The notes under the pieces were generated by a model. That model was given only the letters and a program-made list of their open reading frames with translations, had not been told where the DNA came from and did no database searches. A program made the translations under genes and the position numbers. From assembly GCA_016195985.1 (NCBI GenBank), contig JACPYP010000002.1, positions 37,475 through 101,474 on the forward strand: 64,000 nucleotides of DNA. Direction: 5' to 3'. Positions within the stretch are counted from its first letter, which is position 1. Each line of letters starts with the position of its first letter. This DNA comes from Acidobacteriota bacterium. Its GTDB lineage: Bacteria > Acidobacteriota > Holophagae > Holophagales > Holophagaceae. This document shows, one piece after another, positions 11,027 through 21,455 of the stretch.

Positions 11027-12409
11027 ATGCTGGAACCTGGGCCGGGAGGCCGGCGGATCTTTCCTGGGATGGAGGCCATGGGCGCGAAGGAGCTGGAAGG
11101 GGTGGCGGGCCACGCGCTGCGGGCGTACCGAGCCTGGAAGGATGCCGCGCGCCTCCGGCGGCGCCAGCTGCTGGAGGCATGGCTGGACCAGTTCACCGTG
11201 ATCCGGGAGGAGATGGCGCTGAGCATCACCCGCGAAACGGGCAAGCCCATCACCTTGGCCCGGGGCGAGGTGGGAAGGGCAGAAGCCACCCTGAAGGCCA
11301 CCATCGAGGCCCTGAGCGCCTTCGGCGAAGAGGCCATTCCCTACGACCTGATGCCCGGCGCGGAAGGGTGCCGGGCGGTTCTGCGCCGCTGCCCCGTGGG
11401 TCCGGCGCTGGCCATCACGCCCTTCAACTTTCCGGTGAATCTGGCCATGCACAAGCTCGCTCCGGCGATGGCCGCGGCCTGCAGTGTCATTTGGAAGCCC
11501 TGTCCCCAGGCGCCCCAGACGTCGCGGCTGGTGTGGGAAACCTTCGAGGCGGCGAGGATCCAGGTGGCCGCCCCGGTCCACCTGCTTCAGCTGGCCTCGG
11601 CGGATCCCACGGCCGCGGAGGCCCTGGCCCTGGACGCGCGCGTGGCCGTGGTGAGTTTCACGGGCTCGGAACGCGTGGCCCGGCACCTGGAGCGGGTCCT
11701 GGCAGGCAAGCGTCTGCTGCTGGAACTGGGTGGCAATGCGGCGGTGGTGGTGGATGAACAGGTCGATGCCATGGCCGTGGCCCGGCAGCTGGCTCCGGCT
11801 GCGGTGGCCGCGGCCGGGCAGAGTTGCTGCAAGGTGCAGCGGATCTACGTGCACCGCCAATCCTGGGACGCCTTCCTCCCGGCCTTCGTGGAGGCCGTGC
11901 AGGCCCAGCCCGTGGGAGATCCCATGGATCCGGCCACGGTGGTGGGACCCCTCATCGACGAAGCCACGGCCCGGCGGGTGGATGAAGGCGTGGATCGCGC
12001 GGTGGCGGCGGGCGCGCAGGTGCTGCTGAGGGGCCGCCGGCAGGGCGCCCTGCTGCCCCCGGCCATCCTCAGCGGCCTGGCCGAGGATGATCCCCTGCAA
12101 TCCGAAGAGGCTTTCTCGCCCGTGACCGTTCTCACGCCGGTGGATTCCTTCGAGCAGGGGCTCAAGCTGGCCGCCGCTACGCGCTTCGGCCTGCGGGCCA
12201 GCGCCTACAGCCGCGACCAGCGGAACCTGCGGCTGGCGGAATCGATCCTGCGGGCAGGGGGTGTTTTGCTGAACTTGCCGCCTACTTTCCGTCTGGATGC
12301 CGCGCCCTTTGGGGGCGTGCTGGCCAGCGGCACGGGTTTCGAGGGACCGCGCTGGGCCATGGAGGGCTTCACCGAAGGCCGCCTCGTCATCGAAGGGCCC
12401 GCCCTGTGA
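11027..12409 (+). CDS. NAD(P)-dependent aldehyde dehydrogenase family protein
   Basis: Oxidises an aldehyde to the acid. Visible features are the nucleotide-binding TPFNFPVN and KPCPQAP stretches, the FTGSERVARHLE turn, the LELGGNAA motif carrying the general base Glu, and the catalytic Cys in AGQSCCKVQR. The ATG at 11027 has GGAGG eight bases upstream and is preferred over the GTG at 11006. The 460-aa product is slightly short for the family. Substrate cannot be inferred. Confidence 0.9.
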   Translation: MLEPGPGGRRIFPGMEAMGAKELEGVAGHALRAYRAWKDAARLRRRQLLEAWLDQFTVIREEMALSITRETGKPITLARGEVGRAEATLKATIEALSAFGEEAIPYDLMPGAEGCRAVLRRCPVGPALAITPFNFPVNLAMHKLAPAMAAACSVIWKPCPQAPQTSRLVWETFEAARIQVAAPVHLLQLASADPTAAEALALDARVAVVSFTGSERVARHLERVLAGKRLLLELGGNAAVVVDEQVDAMAVARQLAPAAVAAAGQSCCKVQRIYVHRQSWDAFLPAFVEAVQAQPVGDPMDPATVVGPLIDEATARRVDEGVDRAVAAGAQVLLRGRRQGALLPPAILSGLAEDDPLQSEEAFSPVTVLTPVDSFEQGLKLAAATRFGLRASAYSRDQRNLRLAESILRAGGVLLNLPPTFRLDAAPFGGVLASGTGFEGPRWAMEGFTEGRLVIEGPAL

Positions 12410-12431
12410 GGATTCCTGTGGAGGTCTGGCC

Positions 12432-12764
12432 ATGCTGCTGACCATGCCTTTCCAAACCGGCGATCTGGTGGTGGTGATCCTCCGGGAGCCGAGAGAACGC
12501 CTTTGGGGCCGCCTCCTGGGCTTGGAGGCTCCAGGGATCGCCCTGCGCGGCCTCGATCTCACGCCCTGGGAGGAGGTGCTGGGGCTGGTGCGCACCGGCG
12601 AGGCCGATCAGGTGGCCCTCAGCACCCGCTTCCTGCCCATGCATCGCGTGGAGGCCATGTATCTCGACGAAGCCAGCTCGGGAGCGCCCAGCCTGGCCGA
12701 CACCTTCCTGCAGCGCACGGGCCAGGACCCCCAGGCCTTCCTGGCTGATGCCCACCCCCGCTAG
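12432..12764 (+). CDS. Hypothetical protein, 110 aa
   Basis: Begins at ATG 12432 with GGAGG nine bases upstream. The early residues (FQTGDLVVVILREPRERLWGRLLGL) suggest a small beta-barrel-like fold, but I cannot name a family. It lies between the aldehyde dehydrogenase and pta on the same strand with short spacers, so it is likely part of that operon. Confidence 0.7.
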   Translation: MLLTMPFQTGDLVVVILREPRERLWGRLLGLEAPGIALRGLDLTPWEEVLGLVRTGEADQVALSTRFLPMHRVEAMYLDEASSGAPSLADTFLQRTGQDPQAFLADAHPR

Positions 12765-12788
12765 ATCCACCACTGTCCGGAGGAATCC

Positions 12789-13793
12789 ATGACCCACGCC
12801 AACCACACCCGCTGGATGGAGCGCTTCCGCGCCCGCGCCAAGGAACTGCAACGCCACATCGTCCTGCCCGAAGGCCGGGAGGACCGCACCCTCCAGGCGG
12901 CGCAGCTGCTGCTGGACCAGGGACTGTGCCGTCTCACGCTGCTGGGCGATCCCGCGGACATGGCCAAGCGCGGGGAGGCCCTGGGGCTGTCCCTGAAGGG
13001 CGCGGCCATGGTCGACCCGGCCACCAGCCCCTTGCTGCCAGAGCTGGCAGGCGCCTACTACGAGCGCCGCAAGGCCAAGGGCGTCTCCGAGGCTCAGGCC
13101 TTGGAGGCGGTGCACAACCCCCTCTGGTTCGGCGCCATGCTGGTGCAGGCGGAATATTGCGATGGCATGGTGGCGGGCGCCCTGAACACCACTGCCGAGA
13201 CTGTGCGCGCCTGCCTGCAGGCCATCGGCGCCGCCAAGGGCATCAAGACTGTTTCCAGCTTCTTCATGATGGTCCATCCCGATGCTTCGTTCGGCGAGCA
13301 GGGCGCGGTGATCTTCTCCGATTGCGCCGTGGTGCCTGATCCCACGCCGGAGCAGCTGGCCGACATCGCCATCGCCGCCGCGGAGAATGCCCGCAGCGTC
13401 ATGGGCGTGGAACCCCGCGTGGCGCTGCTCAGCTTTTCCACCCGCGGCTCCGCCGAACACCCCTGCGTGGACAAGGTGCGCGCGGCCCTGGCCATCATCA
13501 AGGAGAAGGCGCCGGGCCTGGCCGTGGACGGCGAGCTTCAGGCGGATGCCGCCCTGCTGCCCTCGGTGGGCGAGCGCAAGGCGCCGGGCTCCCATGTGGC
13601 GGGCAAGGCCAACGTTCTTGTTTTCCCCAATCTGGATGCCGGCAACATCTCGTACAAAATCGCCGAGCGCATGGGAGGCGCGGCCGCCATCGGGCCTTTC
13701 CTTCAGGGTCTGGCTCGTCCCGCCAACGACCTGAGCCGCGGCTGCAGCCCCCAGGACATCGCAGACGTGGCAGTCCTGACGGCCCTTCAGTGA
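12789..13793 (+). CDS. pta: Phosphate acetyltransferase
   Basis: Interconverts acetyl-CoA and acetyl phosphate. The 334-aa length matches the single-domain Pta class. Conserved blocks include [13 protein letters not shown] near the N-terminus, [10 protein letters not shown], the [20 protein letters not shown] motif and the late [19 protein letters not shown] block. No ackA is adjacent. The last base pairs overlap purN (GTGA). Confidence 0.93.
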   Translation: MTHANHTRWMERFRARAKELQRHIVLPEGREDRTLQAAQLLLDQGLCRLTLLGDPADMAKRGEALGLSLKGAAMVDPATSPLLPELAGAYYERRKAKGVSEAQALEAVHNPLWFGAMLVQAEYCDGMVAGALNTTAETVRACLQAIGAAKGIKTVSSFFMMVHPDASFGEQGAVIFSDCAVVPDPTPEQLADIAIAAAENARSVMGVEPRVALLSFSTRGSAEHPCVDKVRAALAIIKEKAPGLAVDGELQADAALLPSVGERKAPGSHVAGKANVLVFPNLDAGNISYKIAERMGGAAAIGPFLQGLARPANDLSRGCSPQDIADVAVLTALQ

Positions 13794-14371
13794 AACGTCT
13801 CGCCTTCTTCATCTCCGGCACCGGCGGCAACGCCCTGAACCTTCTCAGGGCCTGCCGCGAGGGCCGGGTCCCTGGCCATCCGGTGCTGGGACTGGCCTCC
13901 ACCGCCAGGGCCGGCGGCATCGCCCGTCTGGAAGCAGAAGGTCTGCCCGTGGCAGTGGTGGCGCGGAAGGACTTCGACTCCGATGAAGCCTTTTCGGAGG
14001 CTTGCTACCTGGCCGCGGAGGAGGCGGGAGCCGAGGTGATCTGCCTCTGCGGCTGGTTGAAGAAGCTGGCGGTGCCCGCGCGCTGGGAGGGCCGCATCCT
14101 GAACATCCACCCGGGCCTGCTGCCCCGCTACGGCGGCGCAGGCATGTTCGGCATGCACGTCCACCGGGCCGTGCTGGCCGCGGGCGAGGCTGAATCCGGC
14201 GCCACGGTGCACCTGGTGGATGGCGAGTACGACCACGGCCGCATTCTCGGCCAGCAGCGGGTTCCCGTCCTTGCCGGGGACATGCCGGAGGATCTGCAGA
14301 AGCGGGTCTACGCCGCAGAGATGGAACTCTTTCCCCGCGCCCTGGCAGCGTACTTGTCGGATCGGATCTAG
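13790..14371 (+). CDS. purN: Phosphoribosylglycinamide formyltransferase
   Basis: Transfers a formyl group from 10-formyl-THF to GAR in purine synthesis. The 193-aa protein has the phosphate-binding [12 protein letters not shown] near the N-terminus, the NIHPGLLP motif with catalytic Asn and His, and [17 protein letters not shown] with the later active-site Asp. In PurN that last block normally reads DxGxxI, so the fit is good. The GTG start overlaps the pta stop. Confidence 0.93.
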   Translation: MKRLAFFISGTGGNALNLLRACREGRVPGHPVLGLASTARAGGIARLEAEGLPVAVVARKDFDSDEAFSEACYLAAEEAGAEVICLCGWLKKLAVPARWEGRILNIHPGLLPRYGGAGMFGMHVHRAVLAAGEAESGATVHLVDGEYDHGRILGQQRVPVLAGDMPEDLQKRVYAAEMELFPRALAAYLSDRI

Positions 14372-14409
14372 ACTGTCGGCATGAACTCCGAACCTGAAGC
14401 CGGTACCCC

Positions 14410-15804
14410 GTGATTCCCCTTCTCGCCGCCGACGAGATGCGGGCCGCGGAGCGCCGGGCCATCGAGGAATGGGGGATCCCGTCGCTGGTCCTTCAGGAGC
14501 ATGCCGCCCTCGGCGCCCTGGCCTTGCTGCCCCCGGACGAGCCCTTGGAAGTGTTGGCCGGGCCCGGCAACAACGGCGGGGACGCCCTGGCCCTGGCCCG
14601 CCTGGCCAAGCTGCAGGGCCGCGCCGTGAGGGTCTGGTCCCCCGTGGGGCAGGAAGAGTGGAAGGGGGATGCCGGCCTCCAGGCCCGCCTTTGGCGGGGC
14701 TTGGGCGGCGGCATCGAAACGGGACCGGATCCTGCCGCCCTCATGCGGACCTGGCGGGGCTGGTGCGTGGACGGCCTTTTCGGTCTGGGTTCATCCCGTC
14801 CTCTGGAGGGGGCTGCCCTCCGCTGGGTGCGGGCCCTCAACGCCTCGGGCCTGCCCGTGCTGGCTCTGGACCTGCCCAGCGGCCTCGATCCGAGCGCGGC
14901 GGAACTGCCTGGAGAGGCCGTCCGCGCCACGCGCACCGCCTGCTTCGGCGCGAGGAAGGTCTGCCACGGCCTGCTTCCAGCCCGGGATTGCTGCGGGGCG
15001 ATCACGGTCGTGCCCATTCCTTTGCAGGGGGCCCCGGAGGCCGGCCTGCGGTTGTTGGAGCGCCCCGTTCTTCCGCCCCGGGCCTGGAATGCCCACAAAG
15101 GCCGTTTTGGCCACGTGGCCATCCGCGCGGGCAGCATGGGCATGAGCGGCGCCGCCGTGCTGGCGGCCCTGGGCGCCCTCCGCGTGGGGGCGGGCCTGGT
15201 CACGGTGTTGACGGAGCCCGACGTTCGGGCCGAAGTCGCCGCGCAGATTCCCGAGGCCATGGTGCGGGCATGGAAGGGATCGGTGCCCAAGGAGGCGGAC
15301 GTGCTCCTCGCGGGCCCGGGAGGCATCACGCAAGTGCCGGATTGGGAGGGCCCCCTGGTGGTGGACGCCTCCGCCCTGCAGGCAGGAGAAGGAAGGCGCT
15401 GGATGGAGCGCCCCGGCACGGCCATCACCCCCCACCCCGGCGAATTCGCGCGGCTCTTCAACCTGTCGCGGCCGCTGCTGATGGACGAACGCCTGGTCCA
15501 GGCGCGCCAGGTGTCGGCGGGCAGGCCCGGGATTCTGGTGCTGAAGGGCGCGCAAAGTGTCATCGCTGGCGGCGCGGAAGAAGGCCTCTGGATCAATCCC
15601 ACCGGACATCCGGGCCTGGCGACCGGGGGCAGTGGCGATCTGCTGGCAGGCATGGTGGCGGGGTTCCGGGCGCAGGGCCTGCCCATGCGGGAAGCCGCAG
15701 CCGCCGCTGCCTGGTTCCATGGCGCCGCCGCGGACCGGCTGCCCGGGGCGGGGTTGCTCCCCCGGGATCTCGCGGACCTCCTGCCGGAGCTGCTCCGTGC
15801 CTGA
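14410..15804 (+). CDS. nnr: Bifunctional NAD(P)H-hydrate epimerase/dehydratase
   Basis: Repairs damaged NAD(P)HX. The N-terminal YjeF_N epimerase domain (about 1-200) shows AADEMRAAERRAIEEWGIP and the GPGNNGGDALALARL loop. The C-terminal ADP/ATP-dependent dehydratase domain shows TPHPGEFARL and the NPTGHPGLATGGSGDLLAG anion-hole motif. The start is GTG 14410. It overlaps tsaE, a very common nnr-tsaE order in bacteria. Confidence 0.93.
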   Translation: MIPLLAADEMRAAERRAIEEWGIPSLVLQEHAALGALALLPPDEPLEVLAGPGNNGGDALALARLAKLQGRAVRVWSPVGQEEWKGDAGLQARLWRGLGGGIETGPDPAALMRTWRGWCVDGLFGLGSSRPLEGAALRWVRALNASGLPVLALDLPSGLDPSAAELPGEAVRATRTACFGARKVCHGLLPARDCCGAITVVPIPLQGAPEAGLRLLERPVLPPRAWNAHKGRFGHVAIRAGSMGMSGAAVLAALGALRVGAGLVTVLTEPDVRAEVAAQIPEAMVRAWKGSVPKEADVLLAGPGGITQVPDWEGPLVVDASALQAGEGRRWMERPGTAITPHPGEFARLFNLSRPLLMDERLVQARQVSAGRPGILVLKGAQSVIAGGAEEGLWINPTGHPGLATGGSGDLLAGMVAGFRAQGLPMREAAAAAAWFHGAAADRLPGAGLLPRDLADLLPELLRA

Positions 15805-16231
15805 GGCGCTGCTTGCGGATGATGAGGCCACCGAGGCCCTGGGCGAGGCTTTGGCCCGCCTGACGCCGCCAGGCGGAACCTGGCTCCTGCGCGGCGAGCT
15901 GGGAGCAGGCAAGACGACCTGGACCCGCGGGTTCCTGAGGGGCCTAGGCGGCGATCCGGATCAAGTGTCCTCGCCCACCTACGCGGTCCTTCACCGCTAC
16001 GAGTCCGGGGAGGGCCGCCTCTTCCACCTGGACCTCTACCGCCCCGGCCCTGGAGGCGCCTGGAGCCTGGGCCTGGAGGAGTCCCTCTCTTCCGCCGACC
16101 GGCTGGTGGTGGAGTGGGCAGGGGGCGAAGGGCCCTGGCCCACGGACTGGGTGGCCCATCTACTCCTGGTTTCCCATGGCGGTGGCCGCAGGGCGGAATG
16201 GACAATGCCAGGCGATTCGCCTGAGCGATGA
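15797..16231 (+). CDS. tsaE: tRNA threonylcarbamoyladenosine biosynthesis ATPase TsaE
   Basis: P-loop ATPase of 144 aa that works with TsaB and TsaD to make t6A37 in ANN-decoding tRNAs. Walker A is GELGAGKT (33-40); the downstream SSPTYAVLHRYE and HLDLYR blocks and VVEWAGG are the family markers. The GTG at 15797 overlaps the end of nnr by 8 bp and leaves the normal N-terminus. Confidence 0.93.
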   Translation: MPEALLADDEATEALGEALARLTPPGGTWLLRGELGAGKTTWTRGFLRGLGGDPDQVSSPTYAVLHRYESGEGRLFHLDLYRPGPGGAWSLGLEESLSSADRLVVEWAGGEGPWPTDWVAHLLLVSHGGGRRAEWTMPGDSPER

Positions 16232-16238
16232 TGGCGGC

Positions 16239-17510
16239 ATGACCCTGCTGCTCTTCGTGTCCGGAACCACCTGTCTTTTGGCTGCCATGGCCCTGTGGGC
16301 CAGCCTCAGGCGCCGCCCTCTCGACCCCGTGCCCTTCGAGACGCTCCGCCGCCACGCGGAGGAGCTGGCCTCCCGGGACCGGGGCGAATCCCAGCAGGCC
16401 CTGGCCGCGCAGATCCGGCCCCTGCTGGCGGAGCTGGGAGCGCTGCGAACGGCCCAGGCCGAGAAACTGGGCGAAGGGTTCCGACTCCTGGCCGCCGCGA
16501 CGCAGGATGCCTTGCGCGCCTCCCGGGAGGAACAGGCTGCGCAACTGGCCCAGGTGCAGTCGCAAGTGGAGCGCCGTCTGGAGGCCATCCAGGCCTCCAA
16601 CGAGGAACGCCTGGAGCGCATGCGCCGCACCGTGGACGAGAAACTGCACGAGGCGCTCGAAAAGCGGCTGGGCGAAAGCTTCAGCCAGGTGGCCCAGCGT
16701 CTGGAGCAGGTGCAGAGAGGTCTGGGGGAAATGCAGTCCCTGGCCCAGGACGTGGGCGGCTTGAAGCGCGCGCTGACCAACGTGAAAACCCGGGGCGTGC
16801 TGGGAGAGGCGCAGCTGGGCGCCCTCCTGGAGCAGTTCCTCTCCGCAGGGCAGTACGCCGCGAACGTGAAGATCCGGCCCCGCGGTTCTGAAGTCGTGGA
16901 GTTCGCGGTGAAGCTGCCGGGGGCAGAGGACGGCGGCACCGTCTGGCTGCCCATCGACGCCAAGTTTCCGCTGGAGGACTACCAACGCCTCATGGAGGCC
17001 TACGAGATGGGCGACCTCGCGGCGGTGGAGGCGGCTGGTCGGGCCCTGGAGACCCGGCTGCTGGGCCAGGCCCGGGATATCCGCGATAAGTACATCGCGC
17101 CGCCCCACAGTACGGATTTCGCTCTGCTCTTCCTGCCCTTCGAGGGGCTGTATGCCGAGGCTCTCCGGCGGCCGGGCCTGCTGGAGCGGATCCAACGGGA
17201 ATGCAAGGTGGTCTTCGTGGGCCCCACCACCCTCACGGCCTTCCTGAACAGCTTGCAGGTGGGGTTCAAGACCCTGGCCATCTCCAAGCAGAGCGGGGAA
17301 GTCTGGAAGCTGCTGGGCCACGTGAAAGCCGAGTTTGGCAAATTCGGAGAGTCGCTGGCCCTGGTCCAGAAAAAGCTGGACGAGGCCAGCTCGAAGCTGG
17401 GGGATGTCTCCAAACGGAAGGAACTCATGGAGAAGCGCCTGGCTGGAGTCGAGGCACTGCCGGCGAGCGAAGCCCCGGCCCTGCCGCCAAGTCCGTGTCG
17501 CGACGAATAA
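16239..17510 (+). CDS. rmuC: RmuC-family protein, DNA recombination/inversion limiting
   Basis: A 423-aa protein with an N-terminal membrane anchor (LLLFVSGTTCLLAAMALWASL), a long predicted coiled coil rich in Gln, Glu and Arg (about 40-190), then the RmuC nuclease-like domain (TRGVLGEAQLGALLEQ, LPIDAKFPLEDY, DFALLFLPFEGLYAE). E. coli RmuC limits inversions at short repeats. I chose ATG 16239, where the membrane anchor begins; the in-frame ATG at 16176 lies inside tsaE. Confidence 0.9.
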   Translation: MTLLLFVSGTTCLLAAMALWASLRRRPLDPVPFETLRRHAEELASRDRGESQQALAAQIRPLLAELGALRTAQAEKLGEGFRLLAAATQDALRASREEQAAQLAQVQSQVERRLEAIQASNEERLERMRRTVDEKLHEALEKRLGESFSQVAQRLEQVQRGLGEMQSLAQDVGGLKRALTNVKTRGVLGEAQLGALLEQFLSAGQYAANVKIRPRGSEVVEFAVKLPGAEDGGTVWLPIDAKFPLEDYQRLMEAYEMGDLAAVEAAGRALETRLLGQARDIRDKYIAPPHSTDFALLFLPFEGLYAEALRRPGLLERIQRECKVVFVGPTTLTAFLNSLQVGFKTLAISKQSGEVWKLLGHVKAEFGKFGESLALVQKKLDEASSKLGDVSKRKELMEKRLAGVEALPASEAPALPPSPCRDE

Positions 17511-17565
17511 TTCACTTCACAATTTGGGAGAATGCCTTAGGATTCGGGCCAACCCCGGGGGTGAG

Positions 17566-18072
17566 ATGCTGAAGGGACGGGAGCGGCACGGCGTCGGCGA
17601 GGTCATCGCCGTGGACCGTAACTATGTCCCGATGCAGGAAGTCAGCCGCCGCCGCGCCCTTTGCGCCGTCGTGTCCGGGCGCGCACATGTGTTGAACCCC
17701 GTCACCTTCGAACGGCACGGCAACCTGGAAGGGCGCCTCGATCTGATCATCTTCCCCCATGCCCAGGCCTGCAGCGATTCCAAACTGCTGCTGGGGCGGC
17801 TGGAACGCAGGGTCCTGCGTCGGGATCAGTACCTTTGCCAGTACGAAGGGTGCCATCGCAAGGCCACCACGGTCGACCACGTGGTGCCCCTCTGCCAGGG
17901 CGGCGCCACCTCCTGGCAGAACCTGGTGGGCTGCTGCCTCTCCTGCAACCAGGCCAAGGGCGGCCGCACGCCGGACCAGGCGGGCATGGTGCTGAAGCGC
18001 CAGCCCAAGGGGCCCCGCGCGCATCTCTTCGAACAGTTCGAGCAGCTGTTGAAGCGGGCCAGCGCCGCCTAA
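17566..18072 (+). CDS. HNH endonuclease family protein
   Basis: A 168-aa protein with a C-terminal HNH domain: RRDQYLCQYEGC, TTVDHVVPLCQGG with the HNH histidine, and WQNLVGCCLSCNQAKGGRT, giving two Cys pairs for structural zinc. The ATG at 17566 follows GGGGGTGAG. These short solitary HNH proteins occur widely in bacterial cores and are often linked to repair or to unknown roles. It converges with pabB, overlapping by four bases at the stops. Confidence 0.85.
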   Translation: MLKGRERHGVGEVIAVDRNYVPMQEVSRRRALCAVVSGRAHVLNPVTFERHGNLEGRLDLIIFPHAQACSDSKLLLGRLERRVLRRDQYLCQYEGCHRKATTVDHVVPLCQGGATSWQNLVGCCLSCNQAKGGRTPDQAGMVLKRQPKGPRAHLFEQFEQLLKRASAA

Positions 18073-19352
18073 TCTCCGGTTAATGCGCGGGTCTTCAGGT
18101 GGAGTTCCTGCCATTCGCGGTCCGGGTCGCTGCGCCGGGTGATGCCGCCGCCGGTCCAATAGGTGATGCGTTCCGCTTCGATTTGCGCGGTGCGGATGGG
18201 CAGGGCCAGGTCCAGGTCGCCGTTGGGGGCGATCCATCCCAAGGCGCCGCAGTAGAATCCTCTGGGCGCGGCTTCGGCTTCTGCCAGGTGGCGACACACC
18301 GCATGCTTTGGCGCGCCGGTGACACTGCCGCCGGGCAACACCGCCCGCAGCAGACCGGCCAATCCCAGCCCGGGCTTTGCCGTGGCTTCCACGGTGCTGA
18401 CCAAGTGCTGGACAGTGGGGTAGGGTTCCACGGCCATGGGCCGGACCACCTGCACCGAACCGGCCCGGGCGACGCGGCCCAGGTCGTTGCGGACCAGATC
18501 CAGAATCATGGTGTGCTCGGCGCGCTCCTTGGGATCGGCCGCCAGGGCCTCCGCCGCGGCGGCATCCCGTCCGGGATTTCCGGTGAGAGGCGCGCTTCCC
18601 TTGATGGGTTGGGACCAGATCCGGTCCCCGCGGCGGGCCAGCAGGCGTTCCATGCTGAGGCTGAGGAGATGGAGCCCGCCGAGGTCGAGAAGGGCGCCGA
18701 AAGGGGGGCGGGCCCGGTCGAAACAGGAGAGGGCGAGGGCAGCCGGATCGCCGCTCAACCGCCCCTGGAAGGGCACGCACAGGTTGGCCACGTAGAAGCC
18801 GCCCTCCAGGATGCGGGTCCGGATGGCTTCAACGGCCGATCGGTGTCGGGAGGCCCCCCAGGCCGGCGACAGATCCAGGGCGGCGCCGTCCGGGGCGCGG
18901 GCAGGCGACAGGCGGGCGAGCCAGGCCGCCGGGTCGGGGGGAATGGCGCTCCAGGACCAAAGCTCGGCGGCTCCGTCCTTCACGCGCAGGGCCTCCCGCA
19001 AACCCACCCAATGCTGGCCCAGCTGGCCCTCCGGGACGGGTTTCCTGGGCAGGCCCCCCTCGTCGCAGGCGAGTTCGAAGGAAGCCGCGCCCACCCAGGG
19101 AAAGGGATGGGATGGAATGACCGCTTCCAGGGCCTCCCAGGGGGATCCGGGCCAATCCTCTCTGTTCAGGGAGGTGGCCCAGGCCTCTCCGGCCCAGGTG
19201 GTCCGCAAAGTCTCCCCCGGGAGCCCCAGCAGGTCTTCACCGGTGCCCCCGTCGTGCAGCCAGACGGCTCCCTCGCGCAGCAGCCCCTGGGCGCAGGCAG
19301 GCCAATGGCTTGGAAGGGGGAAGGGCAGGCGATGCCTGGGCTCGAGGTCCAT
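18069..19352 (-). CDS. pabB: Aminodeoxychorismate synthase component I-like, chorismate-binding enzyme
   Basis: Makes 4-amino-4-deoxychorismate for p-aminobenzoate and folate. Conserved blocks of the chorismate-binding fold are IKGSAPL, ERAEHTMILDLVRNDLG, HLVSTVEA, LPGGSVTGAPK and RGFYCGALGW. The PGGSVTGAPK form and the 427-aa length suit PabB better than TrpE. The start ATG 19352 is preferred, since the longer frame to 19439 runs into an AT-rich promoter region. No glutaminase or lyase partner is adjacent. Confidence 0.85.
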   Translation of the reverse strand: MDLEPRHRLPFPLPSHWPACAQGLLREGAVWLHDGGTGEDLLGLPGETLRTTWAGEAWATSLNREDWPGSPWEALEAVIPSHPFPWVGAASFELACDEGGLPRKPVPEGQLGQHWVGLREALRVKDGAAELWSWSAIPPDPAAWLARLSPARAPDGAALDLSPAWGASRHRSAVEAIRTRILEGGFYVANLCVPFQGRLSGDPAALALSCFDRARPPFGALLDLGGLHLLSLSMERLLARRGDRIWSQPIKGSAPLTGNPGRDAAAAEALAADPKERAEHTMILDLVRNDLGRVARAGSVQVVRPMAVEPYPTVQHLVSTVEATAKPGLGLAGLLRAVLPGGSVTGAPKHAVCRHLAEAEAAPRGFYCGALGWIAPNGDLDLALPIRTAQIEAERITYWTGGGITRRSDPDREWQELHLKTRALTGD

Positions 19353-19379
19353 CCACCCATGATCCCATTGGACCGGAAT

Positions 19380-19505
19380 ATAAGTCCAAGAGACTAAAGA
19401 TGAAAAAGTTGGCGCTACAAGATTGTTGTATTGTGACAAATAATGAACAAAAAATGATCTTTTCTTTTTTCTTTTTTCAACCTAGTCTCTTTGCCCAGGA
19501 GGAAC
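19380..19505 (+). promoter_or_regulatory. AT-rich promoter region before pepA
   Basis: Between the divergent pabB and pepA starts the base composition drops sharply, with long A/T runs (AACAAAAAATGATC, TTTTCTTTTTTCTTTTTTC) against a GC-rich genome. This is the clearest promoter-like stretch of the window. I cannot fix -35 and -10 boxes with confidence. An AGGAGG ribosome site at about 19497-19502 precedes the ATG at 19510. Confidence 0.5.
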
Positions 19506-19509
19506 TCCT

Positions 19510-20982
<1,473 letters not shown>

Positions 20983-21006
20983 TGGTTCCATCCATCCATG
21001 GCCGAA

Positions 21007-21033
21007 GGGGGGGGGACTGCCCCCCCTTTTTTT
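21007..21033 (+). terminator. Rho-independent terminator of pepA
   Basis: Nine G, a four-base loop ACTG, seven C and then seven T. The G/C stem with the T run is a textbook intrinsic terminator, 24 bases after the pepA stop. Confidence 0.9.
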
Positions 21034-21132
21034 CAAATGGATGGAGATGTCCCTCTTGACCGCGGGGCCAGGATGGGGATTTATTGAGGACTGCCCTCTC
21101 ATCACCCAAGCCCCCCACCCCCCGGAGTTCCC

Positions 21133-21429
21133 ATGGAAGCGATGGAAACCCTCACCAAGGCTGACCTGTCCCGGCACCTGATGGAACGCCTTGAACTGGG
21201 CAAGAAGGATGCTGATCTCCTGGTGAATACCTTCCTGGAGAGCATCATTGAATCCCTTAAGACTGGAGAAGGCGTGGAACTGCGCGGCTTCGGCAGCTTC
21301 CGCCTGCGGGACCGCCGGGCCCGCCAGGGCCGCAACCCCCGCAGCGGCGAGAGCATCCAGGTCCCGCCCAAGCGGGTGGTCTATTTCAAGCTGGGCAAAG
21401 AGCTTCGCAGCAAACTCATCGACGACTGA
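21133..21429 (+). CDS. HU/IHF-family DNA-binding protein
   Basis: A 98-aa nucleoid protein with the dimerisation half (TKADLSRHLMERLELGKKDADLLVNTFLESI) and the beta-arm half (GFGSFRLRDRRARQGRNPRSGE), where the Pro in RNPRSGE intercalates DNA in this family. The N-terminus and arm resemble the IHF-alpha-like group somewhat more than HU. A second ATG at 21142 is an equally good start. A TTGACC at 21056-21061 may mark the promoter. Confidence 0.92.
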   Translation: MEAMETLTKADLSRHLMERLELGKKDADLLVNTFLESIIESLKTGEGVELRGFGSFRLRDRRARQGRNPRSGESIQVPPKRVVYFKLGKELRSKLIDD

Positions 21430-21455
21430 ATCCTGGGCATCGATAAGGAGTCCTC

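Noticed and set aside
14493..17321. 942-codon open frame on the minus strand over nnr, tsaE and rmuC
   Set aside because: It runs opposite three well-supported genes and has a low-complexity Arg/Pro/Gly composition.
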